Assembly: GCA_017828975.1 (NCBI GenBank)
Contig: JAGAJN010000016.1
Span: forward strand, 81,101 to 145,100
Reading direction: 5' to 3'
DNA from: Oscillospiraceae bacterium
Lineage (GTDB): Bacteria > Bacillota > Clostridia > Oscillospirales > Ruminococcaceae
DNA length: 64,000 nucleotides
In this document: one piece after another, positions 44,677 through 55,200 of the stretch
Layout of the letters: each line of letters begins with the position of its first letter
Numbering within the stretch: the first letter of the stretch is position 1
Translations under genes and position numbers: made by a program
The notes under the pieces: model-generated
Told to the model about the DNA's origin: nothing
Seen by the model: only the letters and a program-made list of their open reading frames with translations
The model's database searches: none

Positions 44677-44717
44677 GGCGTATCCGAAGATTCGGCTGAA
44701 ATTCTTTCGGATACGCC
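44677..44717 (+). terminator. Terminator-like hairpin after clpX
   Basis: GGCGTATCCGAA (44677-44688) / TTCGGATACGCC (44706-44717), twelve perfect base pairs. The tail TTATCTAATCTT is T-rich but interrupted. Confidence 0.7.
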
Positions 44718-44791
44718 TTATCTAATCTTATGCCGAAAAATTTGAAAATTATTTTCCCCGAGAAGGAAATTGATATATTAATATTTACTAC

Positions 44792-44820
44792 TTGCAAAAT
44801 CCGCAGTTTTGTCTTATAAT
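44792..44820 (+). promoter_or_regulatory. Sigma-A promoter for lon
   Basis: TTGCAA 44792-44797 and TATAAT 44815-44820, 17-bp spacing. The leader holds a small hairpin (GCAAACA/TGTTTGC around 44840-44858). No CIRCE or CtsR operator was found. Confidence 0.8.
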
Positions 44821-44921
44821 ATAGTTATATGAACTGCTTCTGCAAACATTATGTTTGCGGCAGATAAACTGCTTTGTTCCGATAAATAGCTTTTCGGCTT
44901 CGGACGGAAAGGGTGATTTCA

Positions 44922-47315
44922 ATGAGTGAAACTAAAACAGCAGCAGGGACTGTTATGCCCGTTCTTCCCATGAACGGTCTTGTGCTTTTCCCGAATGTAA
45001 CGCTGCATTTCGATATATCAAAAAAGATCTCTGTTGACACGGTGGAGGCTGCTTTTGCGGATAAAAAAAGGCTTTTCCTCACTGCCGTTAAGGACGGTGC
45101 GGATACTGCCGATGTTGAGAATCTTTACAAGGTCGGTGTTGTTGCCGAAGTCAAGCAGGTGCTTCGTCTGCCCGAAAATTCTATGCGTGTGCTGGTAAGC
45201 GGACTTTATCGAGGAAAAATACGGGAATTTATACAGACTGAGCCGTTTATTGCCGCGGAAATAAAGAGATTTCCGTTCAGTACAAGAAATCGTCCCGACG
45301 GAATTGAGCTTGATGCTCTCGTTCGTTCTATCAAGGAATCGTTCAGCGAATACTGCGGAAAAATGCCTAAGCTTCCTTCCGACCTGTTGAATGTGGTCAT
45401 GAATGAAACCGATCCTTCCGTGATATTTGACGCTATTGCTTTCAATATTCCGCTGTCTACCGAGGATAAGCAGATGCTGCTTGAGGCTTCGGGCATTACC
45501 GAAAGGCTTAGTATGCTGACCGCACTTCTTTCAAGGGAGCTGGAGGTCATTGATCTTGAACGTCATATTCAGGAACAGGTCAAGGCTCAGATCGACAAAG
45601 GTCAGAGGGATTACTATCTCAGAGAGCAGATGAAGGTAATCTCCGATCAGCTGGGTGAGGGCGACGATACTCAGGACGAGGCCTACGGTTATCTTGATCT
45701 GATCGAATCGCTTGATCTTCCCGAAGATGTTGAGGAGCATTTCACCCGAGAGGTCGACAGGCTTATGAAGGTCCCCGGTTCATCTCAGGAGGCGTTTGTT
45801 ATCCGCAATTATCTGGATACCTGCCTTGAACTGCCCTGGAATAAGGTCACAAAGGATAAAACCGATATAAAGAAGGCAAGAGAAATTCTCGATAAGGAAC
45901 ATTACGGGCTTAGCAAGGTCAAGGAGAGAATTCTTGAAACTATCGCTGTAAGGGCTTTGTCCAAGGATATAAAGGGACAGATAATCTGTCTGGTGGGACC
46001 TCCCGGTATCGGAAAAACCTCCATAGGAAAGTCAATTGCAAAGGCGCTCGGCAGAAAGTATGCACGAGTTTCCCTTGGAGGCATCAAGGACGAATCGGAC
46101 ATCAGGGGACACAGAAAGACATACATAGGTTCAATGCCGGGAAGAATCATCACCGCTATGAAAAATGCGGGAACGAAAAATCCCCTTATCCTTCTTGATG
46201 AGATCGACAAAATGTCCAACGATTTCAGGGGCGACCCGTCTTCGGCTATGCTGGAGGTTCTGGACAGTGAGCAGAATACCGAATTCAGAGATCATTATAT
46301 AGAGGTACCCTTTGATTTGAGTGACGTGCTGTTTGTTACAACGGCAAATACCACTCAGACCATTGCACCGCCGCTTCTTGACCGAATGGAGGTCATTGAG
46401 CTGACAAGCTATACAAGAGAGGAAAAGTTCCATATCGCAAAGGAACATCTTGTTGCCAAGCAGCTGAAAAAGAATGGTTTGAAGGCATCGATGCTGAAAT
46501 TCACCGATGCTGCCCTCTATCTGCTGATAGACAGCTACACGAAGGAAGCAGGCGTGCGAAATCTTGAAAGAGTCATCGCTTCTATCTGTCGAAAGGCGGC
46601 TAAGGATATTGTTGAGGACGGCGTTAAGAAAATTACCGTCAAGCCCGAAACTGTCGAAAAATATCTTGGTGCGCACAAGTTCATTGACGATGACGTAAGC
46701 GGGAAAAGTGAGGTCGGACTTGTAAACGGTCTTGCGTGGACCTCGGTAGGCGGCGTTGTAATGCCTCTTGAAGTCCTTGTAATGGACGGAAAGGGAACCA
46801 TTGAAACTACCGGTTCGCTGGGCGATGTCATGAAGGAAAGTGCAAAGATAGCTGTCAGCTATGTGCGCTCAATTGCCGATAAATATGGTATCAGCAAGGA
46901 GTTTTACAAGGAAAAAGATCTGCATATCCACGCTCCTGAGGGTGCAACGCCTAAGGACGGTCCTTCGGCAGGTGTTACTATGACAACTGCGTTGGTTTCC
47001 GCTTTATCGGGAATTCCCGTAAGGGGAGATGTGGCAATGACGGGCGAGATAACACTTCACGGCAAGGTCCTTCCCATTGGCGGACTGCGTGAAAAGACGA
47101 TGGCTGCCTACAAGGCGGGACTTAAAACGGTCATCGTACCCTCCGCTAACAAGCCCGATCTTGAAGAGGTCGATGATGTTGTCAAGGAAAGCCTGAAGTT
47201 CATTTTCGCAGAGAAGATCTCCGACGTGCTTGACAATGCACTTGAAATAGAGAAGCCGACAGTCGCCTCCTACAAACCTAAAACGGGACGCGGACGCAGA
47301 CGGGCAACCGTGTGA
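44922..47315 (+). CDS. lon: ATP-dependent protease Lon
   Basis: Homohexameric AAA+ serine protease for misfolded and short-lived regulatory proteins. 797 residues: N-terminal LAN substrate domain (LPVLPMN-like start [13 protein letters not shown]), AAA+ module with Walker A GPPGIGKT near residue 360, and the C-terminal protease domain with S682 in [11 protein letters not shown] and the partner lysine near 725 in [17 protein letters not shown] 44922 follows GGAAAGGG; the in-frame GTG 44913 overlaps that site. Followed 24 bp later by engB, the standard clpX-lon-engB neighbourhood. Confidence 0.97.
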   Translation: MSETKTAAGTVMPVLPMNGLVLFPNVTLHFDISKKISVDTVEAAFADKKRLFLTAVKDGADTADVENLYKVGVVAEVKQVLRLPENSMRVLVSGLYRGKIREFIQTEPFIAAEIKRFPFSTRNRPDGIELDALVRSIKESFSEYCGKMPKLPSDLLNVVMNETDPSVIFDAIAFNIPLSTEDKQMLLEASGITERLSMLTALLSRELEVIDLERHIQEQVKAQIDKGQRDYYLREQMKVISDQLGEGDDTQDEAYGYLDLIESLDLPEDVEEHFTREVDRLMKVPGSSQEAFVIRNYLDTCLELPWNKVTKDKTDIKKAREILDKEHYGLSKVKERILETIAVRALSKDIKGQIICLVGPPGIGKTSIGKSIAKALGRKYARVSLGGIKDESDIRGHRKTYIGSMPGRIITAMKNAGTKNPLILLDEIDKMSNDFRGDPSSAMLEVLDSEQNTEFRDHYIEVPFDLSDVLFVTTANTTQTIAPPLLDRMEVIELTSYTREEKFHIAKEHLVAKQLKKNGLKASMLKFTDAALYLLIDSYTKEAGVRNLERVIASICRKAAKDIVEDGVKKITVKPETVEKYLGAHKFIDDDVSGKSEVGLVNGLAWTSVGGVVMPLEVLVMDGKGTIETTGSLGDVMKESAKIAVSYVRSIADKYGISKEFYKEKDLHIHAPEGATPKDGPSAGVTMTTALVSALSGIPVRGDVAMTGEITLHGKVLPIGGLREKTMAAYKAGLKTVIVPSANKPDLEEVDDVVKESLKFIFAEKISDVLDNALEIEKPTVASYKPKTGRGRRRATV

Positions 47316-47339
47316 AATCACAGAAAGCTTGGTATTTAT

Positions 47340-47930
47340 ATGAATTTCAATAAAGCGGAATTTTACAGATCCTACGGAACATTCAGCCAGCTGCCGCCTT
47401 CGGAGCTTCCCGAATTTGCATTTTCGGGAAGGTCCAATGTGGGAAAATCCTCGCTGATAAATAAAATTTTCAACAGAAAATCGCTGGCAAAGGTGTCCTC
47501 CGTTCCGGGAAAGACCGCCACGATAAACTTCTATTCGCTGGACGGCTGCTTTATGGTAGATCTGCCGGGCTACGGATATGCAAAGGTGGCAAAATCCGAC
47601 AAGGACAGATGGTCGGGGCTTATTGAGGGCTATCTCAATTCCGACAGGCAGCTGATGCTGGTTTTTCAGCTTATTGATATGCGTCACCCGCCGTCTAAGG
47701 ACGATATGATGATGCTTGAGTATCTCATTGAAACGGAATGTCCCTTCGTTATCGTGTTTACTAAGGCTGACAAGCTTTCAAAGAAGCAGCGGGAGGAACG
47801 TCTTGCGGGCTTTGCCAAGGAGATACCGTCATTTGAGGACATTACTTCCATCGTCTTTTCTGCTGAAACAGGCGAGGGCGCAGACGAAATCAGGAGCATT
47901 ATTTCCGAGCTTGCGGAAAATGATCAATAG
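47340..47930 (+). CDS. engB: Ribosome biogenesis GTPase EngB (YsxC/YihA)
   Basis: GTPase for 50S assembly. 196 residues; G1 GRSNVGKS at residues 30-37, G3 DLPGYGYAKV near residue 76, G4 TKADK near residue 140 and SAETG as G5. Follows lon by 24 bp as in other Firmicutes. The ribosome site is weak (GAAAGC). Its end is 16 bp before lysA. Confidence 0.97.
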   Translation: MNFNKAEFYRSYGTFSQLPPSELPEFAFSGRSNVGKSSLINKIFNRKSLAKVSSVPGKTATINFYSLDGCFMVDLPGYGYAKVAKSDKDRWSGLIEGYLNSDRQLMLVFQLIDMRHPPSKDDMMMLEYLIETECPFVIVFTKADKLSKKQREERLAGFAKEIPSFEDITSIVFSAETGEGADEIRSIISELAENDQ

Positions 47931-47946
47931 AAAAGGGGAATTTAAA

Positions 47947-49245
47947 ATGTTTGTATCAGAAAATCTTGCAGTAAACGAAAAAGGAAATCTTACCATTGGC
48001 GGTGTAGATACTACCGAGCTTGCCAAAACCTACAAAACCCCGCTTTACGTTATGGACGAGGGGCTTATCCGTCAGCATTGCAGAAGCTTCAAGGAGTCTA
48101 TTGACAAGTACTATAACGGCAGAGGACTTGTATGCTATGCAAGCAAGGCGTTCTGCTGCAAGCAGATGTGCAGAATTATGAATGAAGAGGGCATCGGTCT
48201 GGACGTTGTTTCTCAGGGTGAGCTTTATACTGCTATCAATTCGGGTTTCCCGACAGCTAATATCTGCTTCCACGGCAACAACAAGACAGACGACGAGCTG
48301 ACTCTTGCTCTTGCTCACGGTGTCGGCAGAATAATCGTTGACAATATTTATGAGCTTCACCGTCTTGATGAACTGGCTCAGAAGCTGCACAAGAAACCCA
48401 ATATTATGTTCAGGATCAAGCCCGGAATCGATGCACATACACACGATTTCGTCAAGACAGGTCAGATCGACAGCAAGTTCGGCTTTGCGCTGGAAACAGG
48501 TGAGGCTATGGAAGCAGTCAAGGAGGCTGTTGCTCTCGAAAACGTAAACCTTTCGGGACTCCACTGCCACATCGGAAGTCAGATCTTTGACATTGATCCA
48601 TTCGTGCTGGCTGCAGAGGTAATGCTTGATTTCATTGCAAAGATCAAGTCTGAGCTGGGATATGAGATCAAGGAGCTGAATCTCGGCGGCGGTTTCGGCA
48701 TTAAGTATACCGATTCCGATTCTCCTGTTCCTTATGACAGATATATGGAGAAGGTGTCCGAAGCGGTTAAGGCAAAATGCAAGGAATATGACCTTGAGCT
48801 GCCTTTCATACTTATTGAACCCGGACGTTCCATTGCGGGACCTGCTGGAATTACACTTTACACTGTGGGCGGCGTGAAGAATATCCCCAATATCCGCACA
48901 TATGTGTCCATCGACGGCGGTATGGGCGATAATCCGAGATATGCGCTTTACAAGTCCAGATATGACATCGTTTGTGCAAACAAGGCAAGCGAGCCTAAGA
49001 CAGAAACTGTTACCGTTGCGGGAAAATGCTGCGAGAGCGGTGACCTTATCGGTGAGGGTATGCCCGTTCAGAACCTTGAAGTCGGCGATACTCTGGCAGT
49101 TCTGGCAACAGGTGCATATAACTATTCTATGGCGTCCAACTACAACAGGATCCCTCGTCCTGCGGTGGTTATGGTTCATCACGGCAAACATAAGCTGGTC
49201 GTTAAGAGAGAAAGTCTTGACGATATTATCAGAAATGATCTCTGA
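47947..49245 (+). CDS. lysA: Diaminopimelate decarboxylase
   Basis: PLP-dependent last step of lysine synthesis, converting meso-diaminopimelate to lysine. 432 residues; K67 in CYASKAF is the cofactor lysine; HCHIGSQI and the glycine-rich GGGFG phosphate site are visible; CCESGD near residue 360 is the active-site cysteine motif. The long upstream open frame lies over engB; AAAAGGGG before ATG 47947 sets the start. No lysine riboswitch precedes it; co-transcription with lon-engB is likely. A hairpin follows at 49267. Confidence 0.96.
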   Translation: MFVSENLAVNEKGNLTIGGVDTTELAKTYKTPLYVMDEGLIRQHCRSFKESIDKYYNGRGLVCYASKAFCCKQMCRIMNEEGIGLDVVSQGELYTAINSGFPTANICFHGNNKTDDELTLALAHGVGRIIVDNIYELHRLDELAQKLHKKPNIMFRIKPGIDAHTHDFVKTGQIDSKFGFALETGEAMEAVKEAVALENVNLSGLHCHIGSQIFDIDPFVLAAEVMLDFIAKIKSELGYEIKELNLGGGFGIKYTDSDSPVPYDRYMEKVSEAVKAKCKEYDLELPFILIEPGRSIAGPAGITLYTVGGVKNIPNIRTYVSIDGGMGDNPRYALYKSRYDIVCANKASEPKTETVTVAGKCCESGDLIGEGMPVQNLEVGDTLAVLATGAYNYSMASNYNRIPRPAVVMVHHGKHKLVVKRESLDDIIRNDL

Positions 49246-49266
49246 TTTTTCATAGTAGTACAATCC

Positions 49267-49297
49267 TGCTTCTTCTCGTCATTGACGGGGAGAAGCA
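49267..49297 (+). terminator. Hairpin after lysA
   Basis: TGCTTCT (49267-49273) / AGAAGCA (49291-49297) extended inward by CGTCA / TGACG. A run of seven T occurs only 14 bases later, so it is a weak terminator candidate. Confidence 0.5.
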
Positions 49298-49348
49298 TAC
49301 TTTAGCATTATTTTTTTGAATAATATGTAGAAAAATTTGCTAAGGGGC

Positions 49349-49377
49349 TTTACTTTTGTATTTTAATGTGTTAATAT
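49349..49377 (+). promoter_or_regulatory. Sigma-A promoter for the yerC-like operon
   Basis: TTTACT 49349-49354, 17-bp spacer, TAATAT 49372-49377 with TG at 49369-49370 (extended -10). About 65 nt of leader before the ATG. Confidence 0.65.
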
Positions 49378-49451
49378 ATAAGTACGACGATGGCTGATAG
49401 CCTCTTATAAAACATATCTCCGATATTCGGGGAGATACAGGAGGAATTGTT

Positions 49452-49775
49452 ATGAATAACAAGCTCAGAGATGATAAGAATTTAAATGACCTTTACAATG
49501 CTATCCTTTGTCTGGAAACAGTCGAGGAATGCTATGATTTTTTTGAGGATCTTTGCACAGTACTGGAGCTTAAATCCCTTTCGCAGAGATTGCAGGTTGC
49601 CAAGATGCTGACCGAAAAGCACGTTTACAGCGATATTGTTGCGGAAACAGGTGCAAGTACCGCTACTATCAGCAGAGTAAATCGCTCCATTAACTATGGC
49701 TGCGACGGCTATGCACTGGTTTTCGGCAGAATGAAGGAAAAAGAAAAGTCGGAGAATAAGTCCGAAAATGAGTAA
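49452..49775 (+). CDS. YerC/YecD family TrpR-like DNA-binding protein
   Basis: 107 residues. The TrpR-like fold is visible: CLETVEECYDFFEDLCT, LKSLSQRLQVAKML and the helix-turn-helix YSDIVAETGASTATISRVNRSI (residues ~63-84 as two adjacent helices), then a charged tail. These YerC/YecD proteins are small repressors of unknown target in Firmicutes. GGAGG precedes the ATG. It overlaps the methyltransferase gene by 8 bp. Confidence 0.9.
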   Translation: MNNKLRDDKNLNDLYNAILCLETVEECYDFFEDLCTVLELKSLSQRLQVAKMLTEKHVYSDIVAETGASTATISRVNRSINYGCDGYALVFGRMKEKEKSENKSENE

Positions 49776-50517
49776 GGGATATTCGGCGTTCGCATATTTT
49801 TACGATGCACTTACGGAAAATATTTCATATAAGGACAGAGCGGAATATTTCGACAGGCTGATAAAAAAACACGGCGGAAAGAAAAATCTGCTGCTTGACC
49901 TTGCCTGCGGAACAGGCTCTCTTTCAGAGGAACTCAGCCGTTTGGGGTATGATGTTATAGGTGTGGACAATTCTCCCGAAATGCTGTCCGAGGCAATGGA
50001 CAAGAAAATTGAAAGCGGGCTGAATATTCAGTATCTTTGTCAGGATATGACGGAAATAGATATGTTCGGCACTATTGATGTGACTGTTTGTGCGCTGGAC
50101 AGTCTAAATCATCTGCAAAGCTTTCAGGATATTGAGCGAACTATTTCAAAGGTTTCGCTGTTTTGCGAGCCGAAGGGGTTGTTTATTTTCGATGTGAACA
50201 CGCCCTACAAGCACGAAAAAATTCTTGGGGATAACACCTTCGTTTATGACACCGAACAGGTCTACTGCGTTTGGCAGAACAGCTATGCCGGCGGAGAAGA
50301 GCGTCGTGTGGACATTTCCCTGGATTTTTTTGAGAATGAGGACGGCGTTTACAGACGTTACAGCGAGGATTTTTCCGAGATAGCCCCCGACAGAGCCGAA
50401 ATAGAGGCAATGCTGCGGAGAAACGGAATGACCGTTGTGGGCTGTTATGACTATGATACGGAAAACCCTCCCCGAGAAAACAGCGAAAAACTCGTTTTTG
50501 TAGCAAAAAAGGATTGA
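49768..50517 (+). CDS. Class I SAM-dependent methyltransferase
   Basis: 249 residues. Motif I LLDLACGTGSL (residues ~32-42), acidic GVDNSPEML at the end of strand 2, and VTVCALDSLNHL as motif IV. The Y-A-Y/F-FYDALT N-terminus is typical of a Firmicutes family of uncharacterised methyltransferases; substrate is not known. Overlaps the yerC-like gene by 8 bp and lies 4 bp before hslO, so the three form one operon. Confidence 0.9.
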   Translation: MSKGYSAFAYFYDALTENISYKDRAEYFDRLIKKHGGKKNLLLDLACGTGSLSEELSRLGYDVIGVDNSPEMLSEAMDKKIESGLNIQYLCQDMTEIDMFGTIDVTVCALDSLNHLQSFQDIERTISKVSLFCEPKGLFIFDVNTPYKHEKILGDNTFVYDTEQVYCVWQNSYAGGEERRVDISLDFFENEDGVYRRYSEDFSEIAPDRAEIEAMLRRNGMTVVGCYDYDTENPPRENSEKLVFVAKKD

Positions 50518-50521
50518 TTTT

Positions 50522-51397
50522 ATGAGCATTATATATCGCAGTATTTCTAAGGACGCTTCTGTTGTGGCTTCGGCTATTGATGCCACGGACATTGTTGCGG
50601 AAATAGAAAGAATTCACAAGCCCAGTGCAGTTGTAACGGCGGCATTGGGCAGACTTTCCGTTGCGGCGTCGCTTATCGGAAACGGTTTGAAGGGTGAGGA
50701 GGACTCCGTTACCCTCAGAGTTAAAGGCGGGGGTCCTGCGGGAACGCTTATTGCCGTTGCGGACAGCAGGGGAAATGTGAAGTCTTACGTTTCAAATCCT
50801 ATTGTGGAAATCCCGCTTAATCAGTATGGAAAGCTTGATGTTGCGGGTGCTGTGGGCAGAGATGGAACCTTGTCGGTTATTAAGGATATTGGTCTTAAGG
50901 AGCCTTATTCGGGACAGGTTCCGCTTGTTTCGGGCGAAATTGCCGAGGATATTGCAAGCTACTTTGCCGTAAGCGAGCAGATACCTACGGTTTGCGGTCT
51001 GGGCGTTCTGGTAAATCCCGACCTGACCGTTAAGGCGGCGGGGGGCTATCTTATTCAGCTGCTGCCCTTTGCTGATGAAACCTGCATTGATGTGCTGGAG
51101 AAGAATATCAACAGTCTGCCTTCGGTCACGAATATGCTTGTTTCGGGTATGACGGGCAGCGACATTGCTCTGAAAGTGCTTGAGGGACTTGAGTCTAACA
51201 TTCTTGACAGCATTAATGTGTCCTACAAGTGTGACTGCAGCCGAGAGCGTGTATCCAAAGCACTTATCGGAATGGGCAGCGATGAATTAAGAAGTCTTGC
51301 CGAAGAACAGGAAACCGCCGAAGTATGTTGCCATTTCTGCGACAAAAAGTACTATTTTACTAGGGAAGAACTGCTTCAGCTTGCCGAGCAGAAATAA
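50522..51397 (+). CDS. hslO: Redox-regulated chaperone Hsp33
   Basis: Holdase activated by oxidative unfolding. 291 residues; the C-terminal redox zinc site is complete, CDC (near residue 238) and CHFC (near residue 270), the CxC...CxxC pattern of the family. N-terminal core begins with IIYRSISKDASV. Starts 4 bp after the methyltransferase; the ribosome site AAAAAAGGATTG is inside it. Expression with a TrpR-like regulator is notable but its meaning is unclear. Confidence 0.96.
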   Translation: MSIIYRSISKDASVVASAIDATDIVAEIERIHKPSAVVTAALGRLSVAASLIGNGLKGEEDSVTLRVKGGGPAGTLIAVADSRGNVKSYVSNPIVEIPLNQYGKLDVAGAVGRDGTLSVIKDIGLKEPYSGQVPLVSGEIAEDIASYFAVSEQIPTVCGLGVLVNPDLTVKAAGGYLIQLLPFADETCIDVLEKNINSLPSVTNMLVSGMTGSDIALKVLEGLESNILDSINVSYKCDCSRERVSKALIGMGSDELRSLAEEQETAEVCCHFCDKKYYFTREELLQLAEQK

Positions 51398-51421
51398 TTT
51401 GAAATTTTTTTCAAAAAAGGC

Positions 51422-51450
51422 TTGACAAAACAGTAATCTTGTGATATAAT
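51422..51450 (+). promoter_or_regulatory. Consensus sigma-A promoter for the tRNA cluster
   Basis: TTGACA 51422-51427, 17-bp spacer, TATAAT 51445-51450: exact consensus, as expected for stable RNA. About 35 nt before the first tRNA. Confidence 0.92.
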
Positions 51451-51490
51451 AAATATCGTTGCTGAGAGATACATCAGATGCGGCGAGTAT

Positions 51491-51566
51491 GGAAGCTTAG
51501 CTCAGCTGGGAGAGCATCTGCCTTACAAGCAGAGGGTCATAGGTTCGAGCCCTATAGTTTCCACCA
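51491..51566 (+). tRNA. tRNA-Val (anticodon TAC)
   Basis: Acceptor GGAAGCT (51491-51497) pairs with AGTTTCC (51556-51562, one G-U), discriminator A, CCA encoded. Anticodon loop CTTACAA reads TAC. TTCGAGC T-loop and GCTCAGCTGGGAGAGC D-arm are normal. Confidence 0.97.
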
Positions 51567-51593
51567 ATTGAACACCTTTACAGTGTTCAAAGT

Positions 51594-51670
51594 GGCCTGG
51601 TAGTTCAGCTGGTTAGAACGCCGCCCTGTCACGGCGGAGGTCGTGGGTTCGAGTCCCATCCAGGTCGCCA
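51594..51670 (+). tRNA. tRNA-Asp (anticodon GTC)
   Basis: Acceptor GGCCTGG pairs with CCAGGTC (one G-U), discriminator G, CCA encoded. Anticodon stem CCGCC/GGCGG, loop CTGTCAC, anticodon GTC. Confidence 0.97.
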
Positions 51671-51723
51671 ATTTTCCTTTATGATATGCAACATATTGGA
51701 TAATGCGGCATATAATAGAATAT

Positions 51724-51799
51724 GCGGATTTAGCTCATCTGGTAGAGCGCCACCTTGCCAAGGTGGAGGTAGCGGGTTCGAGCCCCGTAATCCGCTCCA
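51724..51799 (+). tRNA. tRNA-Gly (anticodon GCC)
   Basis: Acceptor GCGGATT pairs with AATCCGC, discriminator T, CCA encoded. Anticodon stem CCACC/GGTGG, loop TTGCCAA, anticodon GCC. Confidence 0.97.
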
Positions 51800-51803
51800 A
51801 TAA

Positions 51804-51877
51804 GGCGCTATAGCCAAGTGGTAAGGCGTAGGTCTGCAACACCTTGATCCCCGGTTCAAATCCGGGTGGCGCCTCCA
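51804..51877 (+). tRNA. tRNA-Cys (anticodon GCA)
   Basis: Acceptor GGCGCTA pairs with TGGCGCC (one mismatch-free set including T-A), discriminator T as usual for Cys, CCA encoded. Anticodon loop CTGCAAC reads GCA. Only 4 nt after tRNA-Gly. Confidence 0.96.
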
Positions 51878-51880
51878 GTG

Positions 51881-51916
51881 AAAAGCTCATTCGTTTGAAT
51901 GGGCTTTTTCTTTTTG
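51881..51916 (+). terminator. Terminator of the tRNA cluster
   Basis: AAGCTCATTC (51883-51892) / GAATGGGCTT (51897-51906), ten base pairs with one G-U, GTTT loop and a T-rich tail TTTTTCTTTTT. Confidence 0.9.
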
Positions 51917-52093
51917 GGATACATTCTTTGGTGATGTTGACGGAGAAATAGGACGGGAATTGTCATCGTCATTTGGTAAATCATAATTTATGATATGATG
52001 TGCAGGCAGAATTAATTGATATACAAAATGTATAAAACAGCCAGGCGTTTTATGAATTAATGCAGTTATTTTTGCTGAAAATGGAAAAAATGC

Positions 52094-52130
52094 TTGACAA
52101 GCAGATCGTTTTATGCTAATATTTTATAAT
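52094..52130 (+). promoter_or_regulatory. Promoter for rpoB-rpoC
   Basis: TTGACA 52094-52099 with TAATAT 52117-52122 at 17-bp spacing and TG at 52114-52115 (extended -10). A second TATAAT at 52125-52130 lies just beyond. The preceding 51917-52093 stretch is AT-rich and shows no gene. The leader (about 52130-52292) folds with outer arms TCCGGAAT (52175-52182) / ATTCCGGA (52224-52231) and an inner TGTCT/AGACA pair. Confidence 0.75.
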
Positions 52131-52292
52131 GTATCATAATGTATAAATACACCTTTTTTTACTCGTGGATTCAGTCCGGAATACGTTGTCTGCAAAGCTT
52201 TAGACAGGATTTGGTATGTGCGGATTCCGGAAAAGGAAAGTGCAGGGCATGATACGATTCCCGCGAAAAGATATAAGGAGGTACTCCCGTCT

Positions 52293-55200
52293 ATGGTGAA
52301 TGTCAAGCCGGTGCAGCTCGGTAAAACGACTCGTATGAGCTTCGGAAAGATCGACGAAGTTCTGAAAATGCCGAATCTTATCGAGGTGCAAAAAAATTCC
52401 TACAAATGGTTTCTGGAGGAGGGACTTAAAGAGGTATTCCGCGACGTTTCGGCGATTACGGATTATAACGGAAATCTTGTGCTTAATTTCGTAGATTACC
52501 GTATTGACGATAATCCGAAGTATACGGTCGCAGAATGTAAGGAACGAGATGTAACTTATGCTGCCCCTCTCAGAGTTAAGGCTACTCTGTGGAACAAGGA
52601 AACGGGCGACGTTAAGGAAAATGAAGTTTTTATGGGCGATTTTCCTCTTATGACAGAAAGCGGCACCTTTGTCATCAATGGTGCAGAGCGAGTTATTGTT
52701 TCTCAGCTGGTCCGTTCTCCCGGAGTTTATTACGCATTTGAAAAGGATAAGACCGGAAAAGACCTGTTCAAGACCACTGTTATCCCTAACAGAGGTGCAT
52801 GGCTTGAATACGAGATGGATTCCAATGACGTTATATATGTACGTATTGACAAGAACAGAAAGATTCCCCTGACTACATTTATCCGTGCTCTCGGCGTGGG
52901 TACCGATCAGGAGATCGAAGAAAAATTTGGTCTTGACGAAAGACTTAATCAGACTATCATTCAGAAGGATTCCACCAAGAATACCGAGGAAGCTCTCCTT
53001 GAAGTTTATAGAAAGCTCCGTCCCGGTGAACCTCCTACGGTTGACAGTGCAATGGCTCACCTGAATGCACTCTTCTTCGATCCAAAGAGATATGACCTTT
53101 GCCGTTTTGGACGTTATAAATTCAATAAAAAGCTTGGCATTGCGTCCAGACTTTCCGGACGTTATCTTTCCAGACCTATCGCCAATCCTCTTACAGGCGA
53201 GATAATTGCCGATGTTGAAGATAAGCCAATCTCCTATGAAAAGGCTTGCGAGATCGAGCAGGCAGGCGTTATGGAGGCTTGGGTAAACGTTGAGCATAAG
53301 GAATCTTACACATCTCCCACAGGCGAGTCCATAAACCGTGTTGAAACAAGAGAGGTAAAGATCATCGGCAACGGTATGGTCGATATTGCTCCCTATGTTC
53401 CTTTTGATGCTTCTCAGTACGGCATTAACGAAAAGGTGTCCTTTAAGGTGCTGAGCGATATTCTCGACTCCGCTGCCGATCAGGACGAGCTTGAGGAAAT
53501 GATCAAGAAGCGTGCTGACGAGCTTGTTCCCAAGCATATCATTCTTGATGATATTTATGCAACTATCAGCTATTTCCTTAACCTTTGCGAGGGTGTAGGC
53601 GATGTTGACGACATTGACCACCTGGGCAACAGACGTATCCGTTCCGTAGGCGAGCTGCTCCAAAATCAGTTCAGGATCGGCTTTGCGAGAATGGAAAGAG
53701 TCATTAAGGAAAGAATGAATATCCAGACTCAGGAGATGGAAACCATCACTCCTCAGAGCCTTATAAATATCCGTCCCATTACTGCGGCTATTAAGGAATT
53801 CTTTGGTTCATCACCCCTGTCGCAGTTCATGGACCAGAACAATCCTCTTGCCGAGCTGACACATAAAAGACGTCTGTCCGCTCTGGGTCCCGGCGGTCTG
53901 TCCCGTGACAGAGCAGGATTTGAGGTTCGTGACGTTCACTATTCTCACTACGGAAGAATGTGTCCTATCGAAACTCCTGAAGGTCCTAACATTGGTCTGA
54001 TTTCCTACCTTGCTTCATTTGCGAGAATAAATGAGTACGGCTTCATCGAAGCTCCTTACAGAAAGGTAGATAAGGCAACAGGCGTTGTTACCGATGAAGT
54101 AGTTTATATGACTGCCGACGTTGAGGATAACTTCACAGTTGCACAGGCTAACGAACCCCTTACCGAAGACCATAAGTTTTTGCGTCCCAGAGTTAACGCA
54201 AGATACAGAGATCAGATCCTTGAGTGCGAAAGAGAACGTATTGACTATATGGACGTTTCGCCTAAGATGGTTGTTTCCATCGCTACGGCTATGATCCCAT
54301 TCCTCGAAAACGATGACGCAAACCGTGCTCTCATGGGTGCGAACATGCAGCGTCAGGCTGTTCCTCTGCTTAAGACTGAGGCTCCTATTGTCGGCACGGG
54401 TATGGAGTATAAGTCCGCAGTCGATTCGGGCGTATGTATCGTTTCCAAGCATGACGGTGTTGTGGAAAGAGTTTCCGCTGACGAGGTCGTTATCAAGGAG
54501 GGTACAGGTGCGCTCCAGGTTTACAAGCTGACTAAGTTCAAGCGTTCCAACCAGGGTACTTGTATCAATCAGCGTCCTATCGTTGACAAGGGCGAGGAGG
54601 TGCATGTTGGTCAGGTTCTGGCTGACGGTCCCGCAACAAGCGGCGGTGAGATCTCTATCGGTAAGAATGCTCTCATCGGCTTCATGACCTGGGAAGGTTA
54701 TAACTATGAGGACGCTGTTCTGCTTAATGAACGAGTTGTCCGTGAAGATATTTACACATCAATTCACATAGAGGAATACGAGATTGAAGCAAGAGATACC
54801 AAGCTTGGTCCCGAGGAGATCACAAGAGATATTCCTAATGTCGGCGAAGATGCTCTTAAGGATCTTGACGAAAGAGGTATAATCCGCATTGGTGCCGAGG
54901 TTCATTCCGGCGATATTCTGGTCGGCAAGGTAACACCTAAGGGCGAAACCGAGCTGACTGCCGAGGAAAGACTGCTCCGTGCGATTTTCGGCGAAAAGGC
55001 TAGGGAAGTAAGAGATAACTCCCTTAAGGTTCCTCACGGTGAGGCGGGCGTTATCGTTGATGTTAAGGTATTCACCCGAGAAAACTGCGACGAGCTTTCT
55101 CCCGGAGTCAACAAGCTGGTACGCTGCTACATCGCTCAGAAGAGAAAGATCTCTGTCGGCGATAAGATGGCGGGTCGTCACGGAAACAAGGGTGTCGTTT

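Noticed and set aside
44721-44921. CIRCE or CtsR heat-shock operators before lon
   Set aside because: No GAGTGCTAA-type or GGTCAAA direct-repeat sites found; the same holds for the clpP leader.
47300-47946. Lysine riboswitch for lysA
   Set aside because: lysA starts 16 bp after engB, leaving no room for a leader aptamer.
52200-53663. 487-codon - strand frame opposite the start of rpoB
   Set aside because: Antisense of rpoB; low-complexity composition typical of such shadows, and it runs across the promoter leader.
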